From JAZLFH01 sp045615705 (GTDB taxonomy: Bacteria > Bacillota > Clostridia > UMGS1883): a stretch of DNA of 21,250 nucleotides. The stretch spans positions 1-21,250 of the forward strand of contig JAZLFH010000007.1 of assembly GCA_045615705.1 (NCBI GenBank), in the 5' to 3' direction. Below, one piece after another: positions 1 to 6,047 of this stretch. The position numbers and the translations under genes are program-made. Each line of letters opens with the position of its first letter. Within the stretch, counting starts at the first letter, position 1. The notes under the pieces are model-generated. The model saw only the letters and a program-made list of their open reading frames with translations, was not told the origin of the DNA and made no database searches.

Positions 1-345
1 GAAATTACAACTATGATTCGACAAAGTTATTCGGCAAGGGCTGAAAAAACAGAACTTGAAATAACAAAAGAACTTGCAAGCCTTCCAATGCTTGTAATTG
101 ATGAAATGGGAAGAACTAAAGGCAGTGACGCAGAATTGAACTGGCTTAGTTACATTTTGGATAAAAGGCATACAAGAAGATTGCCTTTTATGATTCTTTC
201 AAACACACATCTTAGTCGAGACTGTCCTAAAAAAGGTTGTGACAACTGCTTTGAAAGATTTGTGAACAATGATGTTTTGAGTCGTTTAAGGCAGGAAACA
301 AAGATTATCACAATAAAAGCACCCGACTACAGAGGGAGAAAATAA
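1..345 (+). CDS. DnaC/IstB-like helicase-loader ATPase, 3' part
   Basis: This is the C-terminal part of an AAA+ ATPase; the frame is open to the left edge, so the N-terminus and Walker A lie outside the window. Visible are a Walker B motif (LVIDEMG, about 91-111), a sensor-1-like MILSNTH, and the arginine-finger segment DVLSRLRQ near the end, in the order found in DnaC/DnaI/IstB proteins. In phages such proteins load the replicative helicase at the origin. The SSB gene follows 3 nt downstream, which supports a replication role. An odd feature is a cysteine cluster (CPKKGCDNC) between sensor 1 and the arginine finger; it could bind a metal, and I do not know it from canonical DnaC. The family call is fairly secure; loader versus IstB-type helper cannot be separated without the N-terminus. 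Confidence 0.82.
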   Translation, partial: EITTMIRQSYSARAEKTELEITKELASLPMLVIDEMGRTKGSDAELNWLSYILDKRHTRRLPFMILSNTHLSRDCPKKGCDNCFERFVNNDVLSRLRQETKIITIKAPDYRGRK

Positions 346-348
346 AAC

Positions 349-870
349 ATGGCTACAGATTTGAATAAAGTAATTTTAATAGGGCGACTTACCCGTGATT
401 TGGGAAGTAATGAATATGATTTTGCATACCTTTCAAATGGTACTGCAAAAGCAGTAGTAAGCATTGCGGTAAATCGCAGTGTAAGGCGTGGTGAAGAATG
501 GGTAAACGATGTTAGTTACTTTGATGTAACTATATGGGGAAAGACTGCTGAAAATCTCAAGCCTTATCTTATGAAGGGTAAACAGATTGCGGTAGAAGGG
601 TATCTGAAACAAGACCGTTGGGAAAAAGAGGGGCAAAGATTTTCAAAGATTACTGTAATTGCTGAATCCGTGCAGCTTTTGGGTGGGAAAAGCGAAAGTG
701 ACGGAAATAATAACGGCAATTATCAGAACAATGCTAATGGCTATCAGAGCAATACAGGTTATCAAAATAATGCAGTGTCACAGAACACTTTTAAGCCGGT
801 AAACAATCAGCCAATGCAGCAGTTTGAGCAGGAAAATGACTTCGGGTTTACAGAAGACATTCCTTTTTAA
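349..870 (+). CDS. ssb: Single-stranded DNA-binding protein
   Basis: A 173-aa SSB. Residues 1 to about 112 form the OB fold, beginning NKVILIGRLTRD and containing the conserved SYFDVTIWGKTAENL stretch. An Asn/Gln-rich flexible linker (about 119-160) follows, and the acidic tail ends DIPF, the typical tip that recruits partner proteins. Length and layout match bacterial and phage SSBs. It would coat single strands during phage replication and recombination. It lies 3 nt after the DnaC-like gene, probably in the same operon, with GGGAG shortly upstream of the ATG. Nothing is missing from the family pattern. Confidence 0.95.
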   Translation: MATDLNKVILIGRLTRDLGSNEYDFAYLSNGTAKAVVSIAVNRSVRRGEEWVNDVSYFDVTIWGKTAENLKPYLMKGKQIAVEGYLKQDRWEKEGQRFSKITVIAESVQLLGGKSESDGNNNGNYQNNANGYQSNTGYQNNAVSQNTFKPVNNQPMQQFEQENDFGFTEDIPF

Positions 871-883
871 GTGAGGTGGGGAA

Positions 884-1213
884 ATGGGTTTTTCAAGTAC
901 GATGTGTTACCGAAACGAAATCGGAAAAATCCTTGCAAAGTTAAGGGTTGATTACGGAGAAACACAGGCAAAGCAAGCTGAACGCTTGGGTGTTTCTATG
1001 TCTTATATAAGCATGGTTGGAAGCGGTAAACGCAATTTCAGTTATGAACTGTATAAAAGCATAAAAGAACATTACTACAGTGTTGATAAATACAAGGATT
1101 CACTTGATGAACTTGTAATCGGTGAAGAAAGAAAAAAGCGTTTTCTTTCAGTTTTTCCCAAAATCACTAACAAAGAGATTTTATACATTTTGTATGGAGA
1201 AAGTTTATGCTGA
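884..1213 (+). CDS. Small XRE-family helix-turn-helix protein
   Basis: A 109-aa protein with an N-terminal helix-turn-helix at about residues 13-50. It includes ETQAKQAERLGVSMSYIS and then VGSGKR, where the family usually has IESGKR; the second helix pair fits the Xre/Cro type. The C-terminal half (about 60-109) is charged and helical and not recognised. GAGGTGG just upstream of the ATG decides this start over an in-frame ATG 18 nt later. It probably binds DNA as a transcriptional regulator, but no operator can be assigned to it. The gene overlaps the following ASCH gene by 7 nt. Confidence is good for the fold and low for the target. Confidence 0.8.
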   Translation: MGFSSTMCYRNEIGKILAKLRVDYGETQAKQAERLGVSMSYISMVGSGKRNFSYELYKSIKEHYYSVDKYKDSLDELVIGEERKKRFLSVFPKITNKEILYILYGESLC

Positions 1214-1491
1214 TTTTTCCTTTAAAAAAAGAGTGGTACGAAAAGATAAAAAACGGCGAAAAAACTGTTGAATATAGAGAAGTCAAGGATTATTGGACAA
1301 AAAGAATTAAAAATGTAGTCCAAGAATTAAATCTTTGTGGAAAGCCGATTTGTTATTTTCAACTTGGTTATAATCCCGACACAAGATTAAAAGCAACTAT
1401 TTCCAAAGTAGAAAGAGTTGACGGTAAAAATACAGACTTAAAAATCGACAAGCCGGTTTATGCAATTCATTTCAGACTGGGGGATTTATGA
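1207..1491 (+). CDS. ASCH-domain protein
   Basis: A 94-aa protein covering one ASCH domain, a PUA-like RNA-binding fold common in phages. Typical signs are the opening LIFPLKKEWYEKIKNGEKTVEYRE, split here as LIFPLKKEWYEKI and KNGEKTVEYRE, the central basic stretch, and a C-terminal strand ending AIHFRLGDL. The family is thought to bind RNA or modified nucleotides; some members are nucleases or amidohydrolases acting on modified bases. No specific activity can be assigned here. Its start overlaps the XRE gene's stop and its own stop overlaps the next start in an ATGA, so translation is probably coupled. Confidence 0.78.
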   Translation: MLIFPLKKEWYEKIKNGEKTVEYREVKDYWTKRIKNVVQELNLCGKPICYFQLGYNPDTRLKATISKVERVDGKNTDLKIDKPVYAIHFRLGDL

Positions 1492-1805
1492 ACAGAAGAG
1501 CAAAGCGAAATAAATATAAAAAAGTGGTAAGAAATCTTCAAAATAAACTTAGTGAATATGAAGCAATACTTGATGGGACAAAAAAGTTTGAAAAGAAAGT
1601 TGAAATTGAATTTTTAACTTGTGCCATTCCGGTAACTACCGAAGCTGAATATTTTTCAGTTATTTCAAAAGAAAAATTGAAAGCAGAGCAGGAAAGAATG
1701 GTTCTTGACCATTTTTCAAGGTTGCTTATGGAAAGACCCGACCTTCTGAAAAAAGAAAAATGTGGTTCTTATTACAGATTTATGATGAAGGTGGTAAAGG
1801 AATGA
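1488..1805 (+). CDS. Hypothetical protein, coiled-coil N-terminus
   Basis: A 105-aa protein that I do not recognise. It starts with a strongly basic segment (MNRRAKRNKYKKVVRN) and continues as a likely coiled coil to about residue 40. The middle part (EIEFLTCAIPVTTEAEYF) is more sheet-like and the C-terminal half is helical and charged. There is no signal peptide or membrane segment. It starts in an ATGA overlap with the ASCH gene and ends in an ATGA overlap with the next gene, so it belongs to one translationally coupled string of small phage genes. Function unknown. Confidence 0.7.
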   Translation: MNRRAKRNKYKKVVRNLQNKLSEYEAILDGTKKFEKKVEIEFLTCAIPVTTEAEYFSVISKEKLKAEQERMVLDHFSRLLMERPDLLKKEKCGSYYRFMMKVVKE

Positions 1806-2047
1806 TTATAAGACAGGTGAATTCAGATTCAAATAGTGCCACAGTAGTTTTAAGTGGTTCAGAAATAGCAATTATTTCAAACGCTTTGTTTGAAGTTGCA
1901 AAAACAGATTTTAAGGAAAGATACAAAGATTTTAGAACTTTTAGAAAAGATTGTTACCTTTTACATTCTTTAGCAAAAGAAGGAAATTTATGTTCTGACG
2001 ATTTAAAAATTGGATTAGAAATTATGGATAAAGGTGATAAGGAATGA
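1802..2047 (+). CDS. Hypothetical 81-aa protein
   Basis: An unrecognised small protein. The frame is open further upstream, but the ATG at 1802 overlaps the preceding stop as ATGA and has GGTAAAGGA close upstream, so I chose it. The N-terminal third looks like beta strands (IIRQVNSDSNSATVVLSGSE) and the rest is helical (EIAIISNALFEVAKTDFKER). There is no membrane segment or cysteine cluster. It is one of a chain of coupled accessory genes between SSB and the MazG-like gene. Function unknown. Confidence 0.68.
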   Translation: MIIRQVNSDSNSATVVLSGSEIAIISNALFEVAKTDFKERYKDFRTFRKDCYLLHSLAKEGNLCSDDLKIGLEIMDKGDKE

Positions 2048-2094
2048 CAGACGTAGAAAAGAAAGAAAACAAAGGGGGTGAAGATGTCAAATAA
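2044..2094 (+). CDS. Possible 16-aa coupling or leader peptide
   Basis: A very short frame (MTDVEKKENKGGEDVK) begins in an ATGA overlap with the preceding gene. It ends 11 nt inside the next gene, and the next gene's ribosome-binding site (GGGGG at 2074-2078) lies inside it. The arrangement keeps up the run of coupled starts seen on both sides, so it may exist to carry ribosomes to the membrane-protein gene. It could equally be chance. There is no evidence that the peptide itself does anything. Confidence 0.35.
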   Translation: MTDVEKKENKGGEDVK

Positions 2095-2284
2095 TGGCGG
2101 AAAAGCAGGAATGGGATTTTTTGAAGTTTTGCAGCTTGTTTTTATAGTTCTAAAACTTTGCAAGGTTATTAAATGGAGTTGGGTTTGGGTTTTATCTCCC
2201 ACTTGGATTCCTTTAGGTGTTGCCGCAATTTTGCTTGTTGTAGTTTTAATTCTTGAGCTACTCAAAAAGGGGTTGAAGAAATGA
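2084..2284 (+). CDS. Small two-TM phage membrane protein (Fragile-X-F type)
   Basis: A 66-aa protein with two hydrophobic segments, about residues 12-27 (FEVLQLVFIVLKL) and 36-58 (VLSPTWIPLGVAAILLVVVL). A short Trp-rich turn (IKWSWVW) separates them, and the C-terminus is basic (LKKGLKK). The pattern of LQLVFIVLKL, then WSW, then LSPTWIPLG resembles the small 'transmembrane Fragile-X-F' proteins annotated in many phages of low-GC bacteria; their role is unknown. ATG 2084 is preferred over GTG 2078 because GGGGG at 2074-2078 is spaced correctly for it. A holin function is possible from size alone but is not supported by position, far from any lysis gene. Confidence 0.72.
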   Translation: MSNNGGKAGMGFFEVLQLVFIVLKLCKVIKWSWVWVLSPTWIPLGVAAILLVVVLILELLKKGLKK

Positions 2285-2445
2285 AAATGACAAATAAAGA
2301 CAGGACAATAGCGATAGATTATGCAACAACAGAATGTTGTCGCAGTTGTAGTGATTCTTGCAAAAAAGAAAAATGTAAAATGTTTTGCAATGTTAGAAAT
2401 GCGGTTTTATATGGACTTGAAGAAGGAAAAAAGGCAAGTAACTGA
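2281..2445 (+). CDS. Cysteine-rich 54-aa protein
   Basis: This short gene starts in an ATGA overlap with the membrane-protein gene, with AGGGG upstream. It reads MKMTNKDRTIAIDYATTE and then a cysteine cluster of six Cys within 17 residues (CCRSCSDSCKKEKCKMFC). It ends in a helix (NAVLYGLEEGKK). Cys spacing C-C-x2-C-x3-C-x4-C-x3-C suggests metal binding, as zinc or possibly an iron-sulphur site. No family is recognised. It is a better candidate here than the longer overlapping frame starting at 2321, whose first part looks like a shadow of this gene. Confidence 0.62.
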   Translation: MKMTNKDRTIAIDYATTECCRSCSDSCKKEKCKMFCNVRNAVLYGLEEGKKASN

Positions 2446-2734
2446 TAAAACCTTTAAGAAAGTTTATCAAAGCTATGTCAAAGATAAACTATTAAGTTTT
2501 GACTTAGAGAAAACCTTATCAGAAGCTAGAGATATTCTAAAACTGAAAAAGGAAAATGAACAACTGAAAACAGTTTGTGACTATAACTGCCCGGTTCATA
2601 AACTTGTCACTCATAACACCTGCCTAACGTGTTCTGCTATTAAAAGTTCACCACATTTTGACTTCAAAGATAAAAGTGATGAAGAAATAAAGCAGATACA
2701 GGCGGAAGCGAAACTAGAAGCAGAAATGGACTGA
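2411..2734 (+). CDS. Hypothetical protein with Cys motif
   Basis: About 107 aa, not recognised. The N-terminal two thirds is a charged helical or coiled-coil region (FKKVYQSYVKDKLLSFDLE, then ILKLKKENEQLK). It is followed by a Cys/His cluster, CDYNCPVHKLVTHNTCLTC, which looks like a small zinc site. It ends with an acidic helix. The start is uncertain: ATG 2411 lies inside the Cys-rich gene with no clear ribosome-binding site, and initiation may depend on coupling. The C-terminal 90 residues are the secure part. Confidence 0.6.
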   Translation: MDLKKEKRQVTDKTFKKVYQSYVKDKLLSFDLEKTLSEARDILKLKKENEQLKTVCDYNCPVHKLVTHNTCLTCSAIKSSPHFDFKDKSDEEIKQIQAEAKLEAEMD

Positions 2735-2748
2735 CAAGGAAGGAGCAC

Positions 2749-2967
2749 ATGGATAAAGCACACTGTAAAAATAAAATTATTGTTGCACTTGCAAATAAAC
2801 TTGATAGAGGTTTTGGACATTATGTGACAATCAACCTAGAACGCAATAGATTTGGATTTTGTCGAGAGTGTCATAAATTCAGTTTGATTGGCAGAAAAGA
2901 CAAGATTTGTAGTAGTTGCTATTACAGGGGGCTTGAAGAAGCTACCTGCATGAACTGGGGTGATTAA
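2749..2967 (+). CDS. Small zinc-ribbon protein
   Basis: A 72-aa protein with a two-knuckle zinc ribbon, CRECHKFSLIGRKDKICSSC (about residues 38-57). The preceding basic helix (CKNKIIVALANKLDRGFGH) could contact nucleic acid. AAGGAG sits about 7 nt before the ATG, so the start is clear. It is followed without any gap by a second zinc-ribbon gene. No specific family is recognised; such proteins are frequent fillers of phage early operons and may act as transcription or host-takeover factors. That role is inference. Confidence 0.72.
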   Translation: MDKAHCKNKIIVALANKLDRGFGHYVTINLERNRFGFCRECHKFSLIGRKDKICSSCYYRGLEEATCMNWGD

Positions 2968-3198
2968 ATGATAAACAAAGACGACGCTATAAATGTAGTT
3001 GGTATTTGTAACTGCTACTGGCGAGATTGCCAAACGCCTTATATAAAAAGGCTTTGTGCAAAGTGTCTTACACCGCTTTTGTGGTACTACGGCGAAAATG
3101 AATGTTATTTAGTTCATTGCCCGACTTGTGACACTAGAACGGTGGTTCATGCAACGAATCCACAAATGGCACTGGATAAAGTAGGAGTAGAAGAATGA
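2968..3198 (+). CDS. Small zinc-ribbon protein
   Basis: A 76-aa protein starting directly after the previous stop codon. It has an N-terminal set of cysteines (CNCYWRDC, then CAKC) and a C-terminal knuckle CPTC in HCPTCDTRTVVHATNPQMA, typical of zinc-binding 'restriction alleviation' or Lar-like and related small phage ribbons that read 'CPxCG...V.......A...W'. The match to Lar-type proteins is weak and I do not assign it. Its stop overlaps the MazG-like start as ATGA. Confidence 0.7.
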   Translation: MINKDDAINVVGICNCYWRDCQTPYIKRLCAKCLTPLLWYYGENECYLVHCPTCDTRTVVHATNPQMALDKVGVEE

Positions 3199-3557
3199 TT
3201 GATTTGAATAAATGTGCGGAACTGGCACTTAACAACGCAATAGAACGGCAAAAGAACGGGGTAAAAATCAACGCAAGGACATTGCCGATGTTAAAACACT
3301 GTGCGACGGAAGTTATAGAAGCTACAGAATCATACGGTTATGTAGCTAATGAGATTCCTAGAACAATAGACGATATTGAGTTACCAGTTGAGGAAATGCA
3401 CTTACACAATAAGTCGCATTTTGCTTCAGAACTTGCTGATATTATTTGCTGCGTTTTGATTATTGCGGCAAATGAAAACATCAATATTGAAGCCTGCATA
3501 CTTGGGTGTCTTGAAAAGAATCGAAAAAGAGCAGAAGGAACAGGAGACAAAAAATAA
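3195..3557 (+). CDS. MazG-like nucleotide pyrophosphohydrolase
   Basis: A 120-aa all-alpha protein of the MazG/dUTPase-C superfamily. The metal-binding acidic residues are seen in TEVIEATE (E39, E42, E45) and, after an insert, SELADI (E79, D82), matching the EExxE...ExxD scheme. Size is usual for single-domain phage versions. The family hydrolyses (d)NTPs to (d)NMP and pyrophosphate. Phage MazG has been linked to nucleotide-pool cleansing and to lowering (p)ppGpp-type alarmones; which applies here cannot be read from sequence. It sits in the small-gene operon, coupled to the zinc ribbon before it. Confidence 0.78.
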   Translation: MIDLNKCAELALNNAIERQKNGVKINARTLPMLKHCATEVIEATESYGYVANEIPRTIDDIELPVEEMHLHNKSHFASELADIICCVLIIAANENINIEACILGCLEKNRKRAEGTGDKK

Positions 3558-3559
3558 CC

Positions 3560-3817
3560 ATGCCAGTACCCGACGAATTTAAAATAGCACCCGATTTCTT
3601 TCAGTGTCCTTGGTGCTTGAAAGATTATCCCGACACGGAACTTATGCACGGATTTTTCAGAAAGAACATTGCTGATAAAACAGGCAGGGTTTATTACATT
3701 TGCAAGAACTGTTTTAAAAGAGCACAGACTGACAAAAAGTTTGACGAAGAGATAACGGCTAAAGTATTCAAAGAAAGGCTTGGAAGACTGATAGAGGTTG
3801 TAAAAGAAAAGAAATAA
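3560..3817 (+). CDS. Zinc-finger protein, hypothetical
   Basis: An 85-aa protein with a CPWC knuckle (residues 16-19) and a CKNC knuckle (about 48-51), separated by about 28 residues. This looks like one zinc-binding unit followed by a basic C-terminal helix (FKERLGRLIEVVKEKK). The family is not recognised. Together with three cysteine-rich neighbours upstream it makes an unusually dense set of small metal-binding proteins. The start is two nucleotides after the MazG-like stop. Confidence 0.7.
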   Translation: MPVPDEFKIAPDFFQCPWCLKDYPDTELMHGFFRKNIADKTGRVYYICKNCFKRAQTDKKFDEEITAKVFKERLGRLIEVVKEKK

Positions 3818-3835
3818 GAGGTTTTTTGGTGCAAA

Positions 3836-3991
3836 ATGATAAAAACGATATTTCAGTATGCAGGGGTGGCGGTTGTAATGATTTATATAGTCATTCTTTC
3901 TGTCGGTGCAATTTGGATAAACTTATTTGAAAAGGAGCGTGAGGAAAATGAGCGGAAAATACAACAGGCAGATAAGAAAAGAGGTGAATAG
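3836..3991 (+). CDS. Small single-TM protein
   Basis: A 51-aa protein. One hydrophobic segment spans about residues 5-30 (QYAGVAVVMIYIVILSVGAI) and is followed by a highly charged tail (FEKEREENERKIQQADKK), giving an N-out or N-in single-span protein with a soluble coiled tail. Layout resembles small phage spanin-like or Rz-like proteins, but there is no endolysin or holin beside it, so that role is not supported. Its last 44 nt overlap the next gene in another frame. Function unknown. Confidence 0.58.
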   Translation: MIKTIFQYAGVAVVMIYIVILSVGAIWINLFEKEREENERKIQQADKKRGE

Positions 3992-4121
3992 TTGCTATTC
4001 ACAGGCTTTTAATCAAGCCTTGGTAATGATTGAAGCGAAAGCAGCTTCGGCTAATTTCTTTCAAAGATTCAGAATAGCAATGAAATTTCTATTCAAAAAG
4101 AATATCCGAGATTTGATGTAA
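3948..4121 (+). CDS. Small basic hypothetical protein
   Basis: A 57-aa basic protein (MSGKYNRQIRKEVNSCYSQ, then AFNQALVMIEAKAASANFF, then a Lys/Arg-rich C-terminus). It is not recognised. ATG 3948 is preceded by AAGGAG and GTGAGG and is preferred to the in-frame TTG at 3927. The first 44 nt also encode the charged tail of the preceding membrane protein. It is likely the last gene of the early string, since a strong hairpin follows 13 nt downstream. Confidence 0.6.
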   Translation: MSGKYNRQIRKEVNSCYSQAFNQALVMIEAKAASANFFQRFRIAMKFLFKKNIRDLM

Positions 4122-4134
4122 AAAGTTAAATAAT

Positions 4135-4170
4135 CCGGAAAGATTGTTAATGTAGTAACAATTTTTCCGG
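4135..4170 (+). repeat. Strong intergenic RNA hairpin, 15-bp stem
   Basis: CCGGAAAGATTGTTA (4135-4149) pairs with TAACAATTTTTCCGG (4156-4170) over all 15 positions with one G-U pair, leaving a 6-nt loop. No run of U follows on the + strand (the next bases are gaaaaatt), so it is not a classical intrinsic terminator. It may stabilise the 3' end of the upstream transcript, be a processing site, or be a protein-binding dyad. Confidence 0.7.
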
Positions 4171-4195
4171 GAAAAATTGATATTAGAGGTGCAAA

Positions 4196-4687
4196 ATGCT
4201 GAATCTGAATAAGAGCGAGAAGGAAAAAATCATAAAACTACTTCAAAAAGACGAAGATACAAAAGCAAACAGAAACTTAATTAAACGTATTGAAAACTCG
4301 ATGAAAACCATAAAACCACGTTCGGCAAAAAATAAAGGCTTGGACTGGCAGAAAGAAGTTTGCGACTTTGTAAGTCGAGTTACCGGGATTCCTTACGACC
4401 AAAAAGACGATAATTGCGACATTCATAGCCGGGAAAGCGGACTTAACGGAACTGATGTTATTTTAAGAGGGAAGGCAAAAGAAGCGTTTCCATTTTCCAT
4501 TGAGTGCAAAAATTGTAAGAATATTTCACTGCCGGAATGGACTAGACAGGCAGAAAGCAACTGCGACCAACTGGATAACTGGCTGCTATTTGTCAAAAGT
4601 CCGGTTTTATCAATGAAAAAAGTAGTAATTATTCCTTTAAGCAAGTTTGAAGAGATAGCCCATAAACTCTATAGTTTAGAACATTGA
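4196..4687 (+). CDS. PD-(D/E)XK-fold nuclease, resolvase-like
   Basis: A 163-aa protein. After a basic helical N-terminus it shows the core of the PD-(D/E)XK nuclease fold: E54 in WQKEVCDF, D87 in NGTDVIL, and E103/K105 in FSIECKNC, then a helix with Q118 (TRQAES). Spacing and size fit phage endonucleases of the RusA-independent, Holliday-junction-resolvase-like or 'VRR/PDDEXK' groups. It may trim or resolve replicated phage DNA before packaging. GAGG upstream of the ATG supports the start. The substrate is not known. The 3' end overlaps the -35 element of the next promoter. Confidence 0.75.
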   Translation: MLNLNKSEKEKIIKLLQKDEDTKANRNLIKRIENSMKTIKPRSAKNKGLDWQKEVCDFVSRVTGIPYDQKDDNCDIHSRESGLNGTDVILRGKAKEAFPFSIECKNCKNISLPEWTRQAESNCDQLDNWLLFVKSPVLSMKKVVIIPLSKFEEIAHKLYSLEH

Positions 4688-4712
4688 TTTTAGAGTTTAT
4701 TCAGACTATAAT
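4684..4712 (+). promoter_or_regulatory. Sigma70-type promoter before the packaging block
   Basis: TTGATT (4684-4689), a 17-nt spacer, and TATAAT (4707-4712). It lies in the longest gap between the early genes and the terminase block, about 70 nt before the next start codon. It probably opens the packaging/late transcript. Confidence 0.6.
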
Positions 4713-4742
4713 AACATTTAGAAAGAACTTCAAAAAAAATCC

Positions 4743-4765
4743 ATATCATAACTGACCAATGATAT
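4743..4765 (+). promoter_or_regulatory. Inverted repeat, possible operator
   Basis: ATATCAT (4743-4749) and ATGATAT (4759-4765) form a perfect 7-bp dyad with a 9-nt spacer. The dyad lies about 30 nt downstream of the -10 element of the candidate promoter. It could be a repressor or activator site in the early transcribed region, or a weak hairpin in the 5' leader. Confidence 0.4.
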
Positions 4766-4784
4766 AAATTGAAACGGTGGGAAA

Positions 4785-5093
4785 ATGAAAGAGCGTTTTA
4801 ATTGTATTATTGAGTATCTTAATGACAGAGTAAAAGAAGCATACACAGGAAGCGTTAAACTTAGCTTTGAACGTGGCGAATGCGTTCTTTTGCATGAAGC
4901 TAATCAGCACGATTTACCAGTAACCGCAAGCGATTCAGAAACACAGGATATTATCAAGAAATATCTTGAAATGGCAAAAGACCCGATTTTTAACGGTGCT
5001 ATTGTCTTTGTTTTTGAAAACGGCGAAATCAAGTCATTTTCTTATTCCAAAACTTACAAGGGCGAAACATTAAAAAAATATTTGGGGGCGTAA
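4785..5093 (+). CDS. Hypothetical protein upstream of terminase
   Basis: A 102-aa soluble protein that I do not recognise. It begins with a helix (RFNCIIEYLNDRVKEAY), then alternating beta stretches (GSVKLSFERGECVLLHE, AIVFVFENGEIKSFSYS) around a central helix (TQDIIKKYLEMAK). GGTGGG before the ATG supports the start. It is the first gene after the candidate late promoter and sits immediately before a zinc-binding gene and TerS, so a role near packaging is possible but only inferred from place. Confidence 0.68.
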   Translation: MKERFNCIIEYLNDRVKEAYTGSVKLSFERGECVLLHEANQHDLPVTASDSETQDIIKKYLEMAKDPIFNGAIVFVFENGEIKSFSYSKTYKGETLKKYLGA

Positions 5094-5094
5094 T

Positions 5095-5277
5095 ATGCAG
5101 GTATGCCCAAAGTGCGGAAACGCAATCAAATATATAGCAACTGGATTCAACGCAACAACAATGTGTGACGCTGAAAAAATCGAGATTGTAACAGAAGGCG
5201 GACACGCTATAAAAGGCTATATAAAGCACGTATGCAGTGAAAGTAAGCAGGAAGAACAGGAAAATAGCAGTGAGTGA
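5095..5277 (+). CDS. Small zinc-binding protein
   Basis: A 60-aa protein with an N-terminal knuckle CPKCG (residues 4-8) and later cysteines in MCDAEK and HVC, which together could ligate one zinc. Its middle is beta-rich (KIEIVTEGGHAIKGYIKHV). It starts 1 nt after the previous stop, with a GGGGG site, and overlaps the probable TerS start by 8 nt. Its place directly before TerS suggests co-expression with the packaging genes. No family is assigned. Confidence 0.68.
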   Translation: MQVCPKCGNAIKYIATGFNATTMCDAEKIEIVTEGGHAIKGYIKHVCSESKQEEQENSSE

Positions 5278-6043
5278 TGAAACATTAGAGACACCGGAAC
5301 TTGTGGAAGAAAAACCAAAGAAACGGCGTAAAACAAAACCTAAAGAAACCTTCTCAATAACCTTGGACGACGGCAGCGTTATAGACTTAGATTCTTACGA
5401 CTACGGCGAAGGGGTGAAACTCACTCAAAAAGAAAAACTTTTTATTTTTTGGTATACATACCCGGAAACTACCGCATATCACGACGCTGCAAAAGCTGCT
5501 AGAAGAGCCGGTTATTCTCAAAAATCCGCAAGAATAAACGGTTACCAGTTAAAGAATAATTCTAAGGTTGCTCCAATCATTGCAAAGTTCGACAAGGATA
5601 TTGTAAAAACGGGGATTGAAGACGCATATCACCGTATCATCAAGCGTAAGACAATCAGAGCAGAGTTTAACGGTTTAGACTTTTACAAGATTGAAGACTA
5701 TGTAAATGAAGACGGTAAACGTTTTACAAATGTTTCAATCAAAAAACCGGAAGAACTGACAGAAGAACAGAAGCAATGTATTGACGGCGTGGACTTTGTA
5801 GGGCAGCGTTCAATTCCAAATTACAAACTGCCTAACAGAAACGCCGAAGAAAACAAGCTGATTGAACTTTACGAAAAAATGAACGGCGAAGACCAAAAAG
5901 AAGGTTACGAAGTAGAAACCACTGCGGAAATCATCAAGGGCAATTTACAGGTAAAAACTAAGGTAATGCGTAAAAATGCAGAAATTGCCGAACTTTCCGA
6001 ACTGAAAAACAATGACAGTACGGAAAGAGAAGAAGAGGACTGA
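5270..6043 (+). CDS. terS: Terminase small subunit
   Basis: About 257 aa from GTG 5270, chosen because AGGAAAA lies at a normal distance upstream; an earlier GTG (5237) lacks a site. The N-terminal 45 residues are charged and disordered. Residues about 51-105 contain the helix-turn-helix of the Terminase_2 type (LTQKEKLFIFWYTYP, then AAKAARRAGYSQKSAR, then NNSKVAPIIAKF). The rest is charged and helical, likely for oligomerisation and TerL contact. TerS recognises the packaging start on phage DNA. The TerL gene begins 4 nt downstream, confirming the assignment. The long acidic C-terminus is somewhat longer than in minimal family members. Confidence 0.85.
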   Translation: MSDETLETPELVEEKPKKRRKTKPKETFSITLDDGSVIDLDSYDYGEGVKLTQKEKLFIFWYTYPETTAYHDAAKAARRAGYSQKSARINGYQLKNNSKVAPIIAKFDKDIVKTGIEDAYHRIIKRKTIRAEFNGLDFYKIEDYVNEDGKRFTNVSIKKPEELTEEQKQCIDGVDFVGQRSIPNYKLPNRNAEENKLIELYEKMNGEDQKEGYEVETTAEIIKGNLQVKTKVMRKNAEIAELSELKNNDSTEREEED

Positions 6044-6047
6044 TTAA

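Noticed and set aside
2084..2284. Holin call for the two-TM protein
   Set aside because: Size and topology allow it, but it sits in the early block with no endolysin nearby, and its pattern fits the Fragile-X-F-type phage membrane proteins better.
2321..2410. N-terminal extension of the 2411-2734 gene
   Set aside because: The extra residues are Val/Gln/Lys-rich with no start signal, and the same bases encode the better supported Cys-rich 54-aa protein in another frame.
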